DNA of 30,187 nucleotides, taken from Opitutus sp. GAS368. Lineage in GTDB: Bacteria; Verrucomicrobiota; Verrucomicrobiia; Opitutales; UBA953. Location of the stretch: the NCBI GenBank assembly GCA_945906115.1, contig CAMDQP010000002.1:1-30187 (forward strand). The letters are read 5' to 3'. Position 1 is the first letter of the stretch, and each line of letters begins with the position of its first letter. The translations under genes were made by a program, and so were the position numbers. Below, piece by piece: positions 14,441 to 21,800 of the stretch. The notes under the pieces were generated by a model, which was not told the DNA's origin, did not search any database, and was given only the letters and a program-made list of their open reading frames with translations.

Positions 14441-15205
14441 ATGAAACACGCCCTCACCGCCCTCGCTCTTTCCGTCTTCGTCGCCGGCGTCAACGCCCAG
14501 AGCCCCGCTCCGGCGCCCGTCGCGGCCTCCACCACCGACCTCTCCCTCCGCGGCAGCGCTTCGTGGAACGGCAAGAACGTCTTCCGTGGTATCGAGCGCT
14601 CCGATGTCGATGGTCTGTTCCAGACCGCAGTCACCTTGGACTACAATCTTCCGGGGCTTACCGGAGCCTCGGCCTACGCCAACTTCTTCAACGCCGACGC
14701 CTTGGAGCGGACTTATACCTTCGGCCTGCGTAAGGACGTCTCCTTCGGCGAGCTCGACCTCGGTTATCAGCGCCTGACGACCCGTACGGCTCGCAGCATC
14801 ACCGCCGACGGCTTCACCCAGATTTCCGCGAACTCCGAGATCTACGTGGGCTTCTCCCTGGCGAATCTCGCCCTCAAGCCTTCGGCCTACGTCTATTACA
14901 GCACCGACCTCGAGCAGCTGACCATCGAGCTCGCCGGCTCCAAATCCTTCGCCGGCTCCAATATCGGCCTTCCTGGCTCCGACATCGTGGCCAAGTTCTA
15001 TGGCGGCCTCAGCGACGCTTCGACCACCAGTTTCGCGGCGCGCAATTCCTACGGCTATCTCGGCGCTTCCTTGGATCTGACCCGTCAGGTCGGTCGGGGT
15101 GGCGAACTGGGCATGGGGGCTAATTGGGCCTACAACACCGACAGCCAGGTCAAGACGGCCGGCTCCGCCGTCTGGGCCCGCGTCTTCGCCACCTTCCGTT
15201 TCTAA
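14441..15205 (+). CDS. Putative outer-membrane beta-barrel protein (TorF-like porin)
   Basis: The 254-residue protein begins with a typical signal peptide (MKHALTALALSVFVAGVNA, cleavage likely after residue 19), followed by a short Pro/Ala linker. The rest alternates polar and aromatic residues as in transmembrane beta strands, for example GSASWNGKNVFRG, ASAYANFF, YTFGLRKDV and ELDLGYQRL, and ends in FATFRF with a C-terminal Phe, the classical signal for outer-membrane insertion. The overall pattern, including the VFRGIERSD stretch near the N-terminus, resembles the TorF family of putative porins; substrate is unknown. It implies a diderm cell. Transcribed alone, between the icd terminator and its own. 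Confidence 0.75.
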   Translation: MKHALTALALSVFVAGVNAQSPAPAPVAASTTDLSLRGSASWNGKNVFRGIERSDVDGLFQTAVTLDYNLPGLTGASAYANFFNADALERTYTFGLRKDVSFGELDLGYQRLTTRTARSITADGFTQISANSEIYVGFSLANLALKPSAYVYYSTDLEQLTIELAGSKSFAGSNIGLPGSDIVAKFYGGLSDASTTSFAARNSYGYLGASLDLTRQVGRGGELGMGANWAYNTDSQVKTAGSAVWARVFATFRF

Positions 15206-15230
15206 ACCGTCCCCCATTATAGGGTAGGGC

Positions 15231-15267
15231 AGGGAGGCGTGGCTTAGGCCGCGCCTCCCTTGTTTTT
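15231..15267 (+). terminator. Rho-independent terminator after the porin gene
   Basis: A perfect 9-bp stem AGGGAGGCG/CGCCTCCCT (15231-15239 and 15252-15260), with GGC/GCC able to extend it inward, is followed by TGTTTTT. It separates the porin gene from the ribosomal-protein genes. Confidence 0.88.
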
Positions 15268-15279
15268 GGCCTATTTAAG

Positions 15280-15299
15280 GCACACCCCCTCTGGGGTGC
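15280..15299 (+). promoter_or_regulatory. Hairpin in the region upstream of rplM
   Basis: ACCCC pairs with GGGGT and is extended by an outer GC/GC pair across a 2-nt bulge. It lies in the 85-nt gap between the porin terminator and rplM. Ribosomal-protein operons are often autoregulated through leader structures, but no known leader family is recognised and the transcription start is unknown. Confidence 0.3.
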
Positions 15300-15352
15300 A
15301 TTCGGGTGTTGACGGAGGGGGGTCCTTTCTCATGTTCCCGCTTTCCCTCTTT

Positions 15353-15796
15353 ATGAAGACCACGCTAGCCAAGAACGTGCAGCTCAAGGACAAGACCTGG
15401 TATGTCGTTGACGCCAAGGACCAGATCCTCGGCCGCCTCGCTGTCAAAATCGCCAATATTCTCCGCGGCCGCCACAAGCCCACCTACACCCCCCACGTCG
15501 ACACCGGTGATTACGTCATCGTGATCAACGCCGATAAGGTCCGCCTCACGGGTTCCAAGGAAGAGGACAAGACCTACATGTTCTACACCGGCTGGGTCGG
15601 CACCGCCTACCGCCGGACCGCCGCCGCTATGCGCGAGCGTCGCCCCGAGTTTATCGTCACCCATGCCGTCAAGGGCATGCTCCCTAAGAACCGCCTCGCT
15701 AACGCCATGCTCCTGAAGCTGCGCGTCTACGCCGGCGATAAGCACGACCAGGCCGCCAACAACCCTCAGCCTTTCCCTGAGGCTAAGAAGGTCTAA
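15353..15796 (+). CDS. rplM: 50S ribosomal protein L13
   Basis: Component of the large ribosomal subunit, an early 23S rRNA binder. The 147-residue product from the ATG at 15353 has the expected length. Conserved blocks are TWYVVDAKDQILGRLA near the N-terminus, LRGRHKPTYTPHVDTGDYV, the NADKVRLTGSK stretch, the AVKGMLPKN loop and LRVYAGDKHDQAANNPQP at the C-terminus. In-frame starts further upstream (for example ATG 15332) would add hydrophobic residues absent from L13 and are rejected. The 20 nt before the ATG contain 18 pyrimidines and no Shine-Dalgarno sequence. rpsI follows after 20 nt, the usual L13-S9 operon. Confidence 0.98.
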   Translation: MKTTLAKNVQLKDKTWYVVDAKDQILGRLAVKIANILRGRHKPTYTPHVDTGDYVIVINADKVRLTGSKEEDKTYMFYTGWVGTAYRRTAAAMRERRPEFIVTHAVKGMLPKNRLANAMLLKLRVYAGDKHDQAANNPQPFPEAKKV

Positions 15797-15816
15797 TCGC
15801 CCTTACTCCTTTTTTA

Positions 15817-16215
15817 ATGAGCGCCAAGTCCTCCGCTATCCTTGCCGTCGGCCGTCGTAAGACCGCCTCGGCCCGCATCCGCCTTTCCCGCGGTACCGGT
15901 GTCATCGTCGTCAACGGCAAGCCCGTCGAAGAATACCTTTACACCGAGGCCCTGGTGAAGTCCGCCACCCTCCCGATCACGATTGCCGGCCTCGACGGCC
16001 AGCTCGACGTCATCGTCCGCGTCATCGGCGGCGGCCCTAACGGTCAGGCTGGTGCCATCTCCCATGGACTCGCCCGCGCGATCCAGAAGATGGACGCCAC
16101 CCTCCGCGCTCCTCTCAAGAAAGAAGGTCTCCTTACCCGCGACGGTCGTATGCGCGAACGTAAGAAGCCTGGCCGTCCTGGTGCCCGCAAGCGCTTCCAG
16201 TTCTCGAAGCGTTAA
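15817..16215 (+). CDS. rpsI: 30S ribosomal protein S9
   Basis: Small-subunit protein whose C-terminal tail reaches the P-site tRNA. The 132 residues show VGRRKTASARIRLSRGTG, the VNGKPVEEYL stretch, GGGPNGQAGAISHGLARAI, DATLRAPLKKEGLLTRD and the basic C-terminus RKKPGRPGARKRFQFSKR, with the invariant final Lys-Arg. It begins 20 nt after rplM; the leader is pyrimidine-rich (CTCCTTTTTTA) with no Shine-Dalgarno site, which may rely on ribosomal protein S1. A strong terminator follows. Confidence 0.98.
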   Translation: MSAKSSAILAVGRRKTASARIRLSRGTGVIVVNGKPVEEYLYTEALVKSATLPITIAGLDGQLDVIVRVIGGGPNGQAGAISHGLARAIQKMDATLRAPLKKEGLLTRDGRMRERKKPGRPGARKRFQFSKR

Positions 16216-16240
16216 TCCGCAAAGGGACAGGAAACCTCGA

Positions 16241-16268
16241 AGGCCCCGGCACCCCGGGGCCTTTTTGT
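16241..16268 (+). terminator. Rho-independent terminator after rplM-rpsI
   Basis: A perfect 9-bp stem AGGCCCCGG/CCGGGGCCT (16241-16249 and 16254-16262) with a 4-nt loop is followed by TTTTGTT. It lies 25 nt after the rpsI stop and 60 nt before argC. Confidence 0.92.
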
Positions 16269-16328
16269 TGCCCAGTTCGCCGTGTCCCGCCATCACTTCG
16301 TCATCAAACCAATCCATCCTCTCAAGCC

Positions 16329-17378
16329 ATGTCCCAAAACCTGACCAAGGTCGGCATCGTCGGCGCCTCCGGGTACACCGGGGAGGAGCTCGTCCGCGTC
16401 CTGGCCCGCCACCCGCGGGTCAAGCTCGCCGCGGTCTGTTCCCGCACCTTGGCCGGTAAGTCCGTGGCCGACGAGATCCCGCGCCTCCGCGGCATCGTCG
16501 ACCCCGCCTTGGTCTTCTCCGCGTCCTCTCCAGAGGAGTGCGCGAAGTCCGACGTGGACGTTTGGTTCCTGGCCCTCCCGCACGGCATTGCCGCCGAATA
16601 CGCCCAGCCGCTCGTCGCGGCTGGTAAGCGGGTGCTCGACCTGTCCGCCGACTTCCGTCTGCGCGACCTCGGCTTATACAAAAAGTATTACGGCCATGAC
16701 CATCCGGCGCCGGCGCTCGTCGCGCTGGCCCATTACGTCATCCCGGAACTCCAGACCGATGACGCCTGGAAATCCGCGAAGCTCATCGCTTGTCCGGGTT
16801 GCTACCCGACCAGTATTCAGGTGCCGCTCGTGCCGCTCCTGCGCGCGGGCCTGCTCAAACCTGAGCCGGGTCGGTTAATCATCAACTCGTACAGCGGCGT
16901 CTCCGGTGCGGGCAAGAAGGCCGACGTGGCCTTCCTGTTCTCTGAGCGCGACAGCTCGCTCAAGGCCTACGGCATCCCTGGCCACCGGCATATCGCCGAG
17001 ATTGAGGAGCAGTTCGGCGTGGCCGCCGGCCAGCCAGTCGTGGTCCAGTTCAATCCCCACCTCGCCCCGATGCATCGGGGTATCGCCACGACCATCGTCG
17101 TGCCCGCCCCTGGCGTTACCGTCGCCCAGGTCGAGGCCGTGTGGCAGAAGACTTATGCTGGCCGGCCGTTCGTGACCCTGCTCAAGTCGGGCGAGTTTCC
17201 TGACACCGCGCACGTCGCGAATACCAACCGGGTCGCCTGCTCGGTCGTCGCCGACGCGCGCACGGGCAATCTCATCATCACCTCGGTGATCGATAATCTC
17301 CTAAAGGGCGCCGGCGGTCAGGCGGTCCAGAATCTCAACCTGATGATGGGCTGGGACGAGTCCGAAGGCCTTCGCTGA
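16329..17378 (+). CDS. argC: N-acetyl-gamma-glutamyl-phosphate reductase
   Basis: Third step of arginine synthesis: NADPH-dependent reduction of N-acetylglutamyl phosphate to the semialdehyde. The 349-residue protein has the Rossmann motif VGIVGASGYTGEEL (8-21), DLSADFRL (104-111), the catalytic thiol in IACPGCYPT (Cys158), SGVSGAGKKAD, the conserved His in YGIPGHRHIAEIEEQ, and HLAPMHRGI. Length and motifs match type 1 ArgC. It opens a six-gene cluster in pathway-related order. The start ATG has no Shine-Dalgarno site and no clear ARG-box operator was seen upstream. Confidence 0.97.
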   Translation: MSQNLTKVGIVGASGYTGEELVRVLARHPRVKLAAVCSRTLAGKSVADEIPRLRGIVDPALVFSASSPEECAKSDVDVWFLALPHGIAAEYAQPLVAAGKRVLDLSADFRLRDLGLYKKYYGHDHPAPALVALAHYVIPELQTDDAWKSAKLIACPGCYPTSIQVPLVPLLRAGLLKPEPGRLIINSYSGVSGAGKKADVAFLFSERDSSLKAYGIPGHRHIAEIEEQFGVAAGQPVVVQFNPHLAPMHRGIATTIVVPAPGVTVAQVEAVWQKTYAGRPFVTLLKSGEFPDTAHVANTNRVACSVVADARTGNLIITSVIDNLLKGAGGQAVQNLNLMMGWDESEGLR

Positions 17379-17384
17379 TTTTCT

Positions 17385-18614
17385 ATGTCCATCGAGTTTA
17401 CCAATGATTCGCCGGGCGTCTCCGACGTACCCGGCTTCCGGGTCGGCGCCGCCGGTTGCGACATCCGTAATAAGGGCCTCGACCGCCTCGACCTGATGCT
17501 CGTCGTCGCCGATCACCCATGCGCCGCCGCCGGCGTCTTCACGACCAACGACGTGAAGGCTGCCCCGGTGCGCTTCTGCCAGCAGGTGCTCGCCGTCTCC
17601 GCGGACAAGATTCGTGGCATCGTCGGTAATAGCGGGAACGCTAACGCCTGCACGGCCGCCCAAGGCGATGCTGACGCCGTCGCGATGGCTAAGCTTGCCG
17701 CGGTCGCCGTAGGCGCCCCTTCCGAAGCGTTCCTCGTCTGCTCCACCGGTCGTATCGGCGAGCTGCTCCCCATGGCTAAGGTCGCCGAGGGTATCCAGGT
17801 CTCGGCTGCCCGCCTTTCGCGCGATGCCGCCGAAGGCGTGCGCTCCGCCAACGCTATCCTGACCTCTGACACTCGTCCGAAGTCCGTCACCGCGCGCTTC
17901 GTCTGGGAAGGCAAGACCGTCACCATCGCTGGTATCGCCAAGGGCGCCGGCATGATCGAGCCCAACATGGCCACGATGCTCGCCTTCGTTTGCACCGACG
18001 CGGCCGCCTCGCCCGCGGAGCTCAAGACGGCCCTGAAGTCCGCTTCGGACCAGTCCTTCAACTGCGTCAGCGTCGACGGCGATATGTCCACCAACGATAC
18101 CGTTCTGCTGCTCGCTTCCGGCGTCTCGGGTGTGTCCGTGGGCGCGTCCGCTCCCTCGGGCCTCCGGACCCTGTTCCAGGAAGCCCTCGACAAGGTCTGC
18201 TTCGCGCTGGCTGAGAAGATTGTGGGCGACGGCGAGAAAATCACCAAGGTCGTGTCCGTGGAAATCGAAGGCGCCCGCACCCGGGCCGACGCCGAGAAGG
18301 TCGCCCGCGCGATCGGCAACTCCCTCCTGGTGAAATCATCCTGGTATGGCGAAGACCCGAATTGGGGCCGCCTCGCCGACGCCGCCGGCTACGCCCGTAC
18401 CGGTCTCGATGAAGCCAAGCTGGACATCTATTACGACGACGTCCCGGCCGTCCTCGGCGGCCAGCCGCTGCCCGAGAACAAGCCCCAGTGGAAGCTGGTC
18501 GTGAAGGCCGCTCGTTTCGCCGTCCGACTCAAGCTCAACCTCGGCGATGCGAAGTTCCGGCTCCTGGCCGCCGACCTCACCGACGGCTACGTGAACTACA
18601 ACAAGAGCGAGTAA
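17385..18614 (+). CDS. argJ: Bifunctional ornithine acetyltransferase / N-acetylglutamate synthase
   Basis: Transfers acetyl from N-acetylornithine to glutamate, so acetyl is recycled; some members also use acetyl-CoA to make N-acetylglutamate. The 409-residue precursor shows VPGFRVGAAGCDIRNKG near the N-terminus, GNSGNANACTAAQG (81-94), CSTGRIGELLP, and the self-cleavage site KGAGMIEPNMATMLAF where Thr197 becomes the nucleophile of the beta chain. The C-terminal KSSWYGEDPNWGRL block is complete. It begins 6 nt after argC. Its presence indicates the cyclic pathway, in which a separate argA/argE is not needed for bulk flux. Whether it is mono- or bifunctional cannot be read from sequence alone. 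Confidence 0.97.
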   Translation: MSIEFTNDSPGVSDVPGFRVGAAGCDIRNKGLDRLDLMLVVADHPCAAAGVFTTNDVKAAPVRFCQQVLAVSADKIRGIVGNSGNANACTAAQGDADAVAMAKLAAVAVGAPSEAFLVCSTGRIGELLPMAKVAEGIQVSAARLSRDAAEGVRSANAILTSDTRPKSVTARFVWEGKTVTIAGIAKGAGMIEPNMATMLAFVCTDAAASPAELKTALKSASDQSFNCVSVDGDMSTNDTVLLLASGVSGVSVGASAPSGLRTLFQEALDKVCFALAEKIVGDGEKITKVVSVEIEGARTRADAEKVARAIGNSLLVKSSWYGEDPNWGRLADAAGYARTGLDEAKLDIYYDDVPAVLGGQPLPENKPQWKLVVKAARFAVRLKLNLGDAKFRLLAADLTDGYVNYNKSE

Positions 18615-18664
18615 GGTTTTCCGTTTACTCACCCGTCCGCAATCCCGACACTCCTTCCCGTAAG

Positions 18665-19546
18665 ATGAGCATTCCTGCCACGCAAAAAGCCGAGGTCCTT
18701 CTCGAGGCGCTTCCCTATATCCACAAGTTCCGTGGCTCCACCTTCGTGGTGAAGTACGGCGGCAGCTTCATGGATGATCCGAGTCCCGAAGGCCGCGACC
18801 GCGTCGCCACCGACATCGCCTTCCTGGCCGCCGTCGGTATCCAGGTCGTCGTCGTCCATGGTGGCGGCAAGGCCATCACCCGGGCCATGGATAAGGCTGG
18901 CATCAAATCCGAGTTCCGGGGCGGCATGCGCGTCACCGACGCCGCGACGGTCAAGATCGTCGAGGAGACCCTCAATAACGAGATCAACGGACAGATCTGT
19001 GAGTCCCTCAAGGCCCGCGGCGCTAACCCGCTCGGCATGCCGGGTAACCACGTCAATCTTTGCGAGAAGTTCCTCGGCTCCGATGACCAGGGCCAGCCGG
19101 TCGACATCGGTTTCGTCGGCGATATCAAGTTCGTGAAGACGAAGCTCATCAAGAAGGCGCTCGCTGACGGCTACTTGCCAGTCGTGTCGCCCATTGCGCT
19201 CGACGCCGATGATCAGGCTTACAATACGAACGCCGACGTCGCCGCCGCCGCCGTAGCCAATTCTCTCCGCGCCCGCCGCCTCATCTTCATGAGTGATGTA
19301 CCCGGCCTGCTCGCCGACGAGAAGGATCCTACCTCCCTCATCACCACGCTGAAGGTCAGCGAAGTCGATGAACTCAAGCGCAAGGGCGTCATCTCCGGCG
19401 GGATGATCCCGAAGCTCGATAGCGCCGTTAAGGCCCTGAGGGAAGGCGTCCGCCGCGTGCACTTCATCGACGGACGCGTCCCGCATGCGCTCCTGCTCGA
19501 GGTCTTCACCGATAAGGGTATCGGCACCGAAATCGTCCACGGTTAA
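18665..19546 (+). CDS. argB: N-acetylglutamate kinase
   Basis: Phosphorylates N-acetylglutamate, the usual control point of cyclic arginine synthesis. The 293 residues from the ATG at 18665 contain VVKYGGSFM (28-36), VVHGGGKAI (64-71), FRGGMRVTD (84-92), NADVAAAAVA (189-198) and GGMIPKL (245-251). An N-terminal helix of about 20 residues precedes the kinase core; in hexameric kinases this helix builds the ring and is associated with feedback inhibition by arginine, so an arginine-sensitive enzyme is predicted. Starts upstream would run back into argJ and are rejected. The stop codon shares one base with the argD start (TAATG). Confidence 0.97.
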   Translation: MSIPATQKAEVLLEALPYIHKFRGSTFVVKYGGSFMDDPSPEGRDRVATDIAFLAAVGIQVVVVHGGGKAITRAMDKAGIKSEFRGGMRVTDAATVKIVEETLNNEINGQICESLKARGANPLGMPGNHVNLCEKFLGSDDQGQPVDIGFVGDIKFVKTKLIKKALADGYLPVVSPIALDADDQAYNTNADVAAAAVANSLRARRLIFMSDVPGLLADEKDPTSLITTLKVSEVDELKRKGVISGGMIPKLDSAVKALREGVRRVHFIDGRVPHALLLEVFTDKGIGTEIVHG

Positions 19547-20766
19547 TGAACGGTCCCTCCACAGATCCTACCGCCGCGAACTACGCGGATAATGTCGCCC
19601 ATAACTACGGCGCTCCACCCATCACGCTCGTGAAGGGGCAGGGGACGCACGTCTGGGATGCCGCCGGTAAGCGCTACCTCGATTTCGCCTCGGGCATCGC
19701 CGTCAACGCCGTCGGCCACGCCCACCCTCACTGGGTGAAGCGCATCGCTGAGCAGGCCGGCAAGCTCGTCCACGTCAGCAATCTCTACCGGAATGAACCG
19801 CAAGGACAGTTAGCCTATGCCCTCGCGCAGCGTTGCGGCCCCGGCCGCGTCATCTTCTGTAACAGCGGCGCCGAAGCCAACGAAGGCCTGCTGAAACTCG
19901 CCCGCCTCCACGGTCAGCGCAAGTCTGGCTCCGAGGGCGCCTGCATCGGCGTCATCGTTGCCGAGAAGGCTTTCCATGGCCGCACCTTCGGCGGCATGTC
20001 CGCCACGCCTCAGGAGAAAATCCAGAAAGGCTTCCGACCGCTGCTGTCCGGCTTCACCGCCGTGCCGCTCAACGACCTCGCGGCCTGGGATAAGGTCATC
20101 GACGCCCAGACCACTGCCGCCGTCCTGATTGAATCAATCCAAGGCGAAGGCGGCGTCAATCCGGCCGCGCCTGACTTCCTACGCGGCGTCGAGCAGCTCT
20201 GCCGCGAGCGCAACGTACTCTTCATGATCGACGAAATCCAGTGCGGCATCGGCCGGACCGGGAAGTTCTTCGCTTACGAGTTTGCGGGCATAAAGCCCGA
20301 TGCGATCGCCATGGCCAAGGGCCTCGGCGGTGGCTTCCCCATCGGCGCAATCTGGATGGCGCCGCCGCATGACGACCTTTTCCAGGCCGGTTCACATGGC
20401 ACCACCTTCGGCGGAGGACCGCTGGCGGCCACCGCCGGTCTGGCCGTCCTCGAGATCATCGAAGCCGAACAGCTGCTCGCTAAGGTGACCGAGCGCTCGG
20501 TCAGCTGGCATACCGAACTCCACAAACTCGTCGAACTCCGCCCTGACCTCGTGAAGGAAGTCCGCGGGGCTGGCTACATGGTCGGCGTCATCCTGAATAT
20601 TGACCCGATTCCCGTCGTCGCCGCCCTGCGCGAGGCCGGCATCCTGACCGCTCCGGCGGGCGGGGTGGCCGTGCGTCTGCTGCCTCCGCTCAACGCCTCG
20701 CCCGAGGAGCTAGCCGAGGCTGTGGCGATCCTGCGTCAGGTCCTTGGCGGTTGGAAGGCCGTCTGA
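19546..20766 (+). CDS. argD: Acetylornithine aminotransferase
   Basis: PLP-dependent class III aminotransferase converting N-acetylglutamate semialdehyde to N-acetylornithine; the family often also serves lysine synthesis. The 406-residue protein has FASGIAVNAVGHAHP (47-61), NSGAEANEGLLKLAR (106-120), FHGRTFGGMSAT, IQGEGGVNP, FMIDEIQCGIGRTG and the PLP lysine in AMAKGLGGGFPIGA (Lys258). The ATG overlaps the argB stop by one base, so the two are translationally coupled. The operon position supports the arginine role over other ornithine-type aminotransferases. Confidence 0.96.
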   Translation: MNGPSTDPTAANYADNVAHNYGAPPITLVKGQGTHVWDAAGKRYLDFASGIAVNAVGHAHPHWVKRIAEQAGKLVHVSNLYRNEPQGQLAYALAQRCGPGRVIFCNSGAEANEGLLKLARLHGQRKSGSEGACIGVIVAEKAFHGRTFGGMSATPQEKIQKGFRPLLSGFTAVPLNDLAAWDKVIDAQTTAAVLIESIQGEGGVNPAAPDFLRGVEQLCRERNVLFMIDEIQCGIGRTGKFFAYEFAGIKPDAIAMAKGLGGGFPIGAIWMAPPHDDLFQAGSHGTTFGGGPLAATAGLAVLEIIEAEQLLAKVTERSVSWHTELHKLVELRPDLVKEVRGAGYMVGVILNIDPIPVVAALREAGILTAPAGGVAVRLLPPLNASPEELAEAVAILRQVLGGWKAV

Positions 20767-20834
20767 GCGGTTTTCCGCCCTTATTTTCCGCTGTCCAAAC
20801 AGGGCTTGCAGCCTATGTTCAAACGCTTTCCGAG

Positions 20835-21782
20835 ATGCGTCATTTCCTAAAGGAGACCGACCTGAGTCCGGCCGAAACGGCTCAGGTCTTCGCCGCGGCT
20901 GCGGCGCTCAAGGCCGGCCGGGGCAAGGCCGCCGGCGTCGCCCTCGCGCACCAGTCCTGGGGCCTGATGTTCTTCAAGAAGAGCACCCGTACCCGCGTCT
21001 CCTTCCAAGTCGGCGTCCATGAGCTCGGCGGCCAGCCGGTGATGCTCAACGCCGATGATCTCCAGATCTCCCGTGGCGAGACCGTCGCGGATACCGCGCG
21101 CGTCCTTTCCCGTTACCTCCATGGCATGGTCATCCGTTGCCACGAGCACAGTCTCCTCGAGGAATTCGCCCGGTGCGGCACGATGCCCGTCGTCAACGCC
21201 CTGTCTGACTTCCTGCACCCGTGCCAGTTCATGACGGACATGTTCACGCTCGCCGAACGCTACGCGCCCGGCCGCCCGGAACAGTACGCCGCCTCACTCA
21301 AGGGTAAGAAGGTCGCCTTCCTTGGCGATACGGCCTGCAACATGGCCAACTCTTTCGTGCTCGGCGGCGCCGCTCTCGGCGTCGAAATCGCGCTCTCCGG
21401 TCCGGCTGGTTACGAGCCCGGCGCCGAGATCCGTGCTCAGCTGAAGAAAGACGGACTGCCGGAGACCTTTACGTTCTCGATCGATCCCGCCGCCGCCGTG
21501 AAGGGCGCCGACATGGTCTACACCGACGTTTGGGTGAGCATGGGCATGGAAGCCGAGAAGGCCGAGCGCCTGCGCACCATGCAGCCTTACCAGGTCAACG
21601 CGAAGCTGATGTCCTTGGCCAAGCCGGGCGCCTATTTTATGCACTGCCTCCCGGCTCACCCTGGTGAAGAAGTTTCCGCCGAGGTGCTCGAGAGCAAGCA
21701 GAGCATCATCTTTGATCAAGCCGAGAACCGTCTGCATGTGCAGAAGGCCATCCTCGCTCACCTGGCCGCCCACCGCGGCTAA
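20835..21782 (+). CDS. argF: Ornithine carbamoyltransferase
   Basis: Joins carbamoyl phosphate and ornithine to give citrulline. From the ATG at 20835 the protein has 315 residues, typical for the family. It carries the carbamoyl-phosphate motif FKKSTRTRVSF (47-57), DLQISRGETVADTARVLSRY, the DFLHPCQ motif (125-131), GDTACNMANS, the ornithine loop DVWVSMGME (231-239) and MHCLPAHPGEEVS. Two small deviations from the common bacterial form are SFQ instead of SFE after STRTR and HPGEE instead of HRGEE. The SMG loop favours ornithine over acetyl- or succinylornithine as substrate. A TTG-initiated extension overlapping argD is open but lacks family similarity. The 68-nt gap after argD is the largest in the cluster. 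Confidence 0.94.
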   Translation: MRHFLKETDLSPAETAQVFAAAAALKAGRGKAAGVALAHQSWGLMFFKKSTRTRVSFQVGVHELGGQPVMLNADDLQISRGETVADTARVLSRYLHGMVIRCHEHSLLEEFARCGTMPVVNALSDFLHPCQFMTDMFTLAERYAPGRPEQYAASLKGKKVAFLGDTACNMANSFVLGGAALGVEIALSGPAGYEPGAEIRAQLKKDGLPETFTFSIDPAAAVKGADMVYTDVWVSMGMEAEKAERLRTMQPYQVNAKLMSLAKPGAYFMHCLPAHPGEEVSAEVLESKQSIIFDQAENRLHVQKAILAHLAAHRG

Positions 21783-21800
21783 TTTTTCCATCCCACTAAT

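Noticed and set aside
12809..15217. An 802-codon open frame on the minus strand across the RHH tail, icd and the porin gene
   Set aside because: It is antisense to three well-supported genes, runs across their terminators, and has the Gly/Asp/Arg/Val-rich composition of GC-rich shadow frames with no recognisable domain.
15309..15337. TTGACG-N17-ATGTTC as an rplM promoter
   Set aside because: The -35 is good but the -10 does not resemble TATAAT, so it is not listed as a feature.
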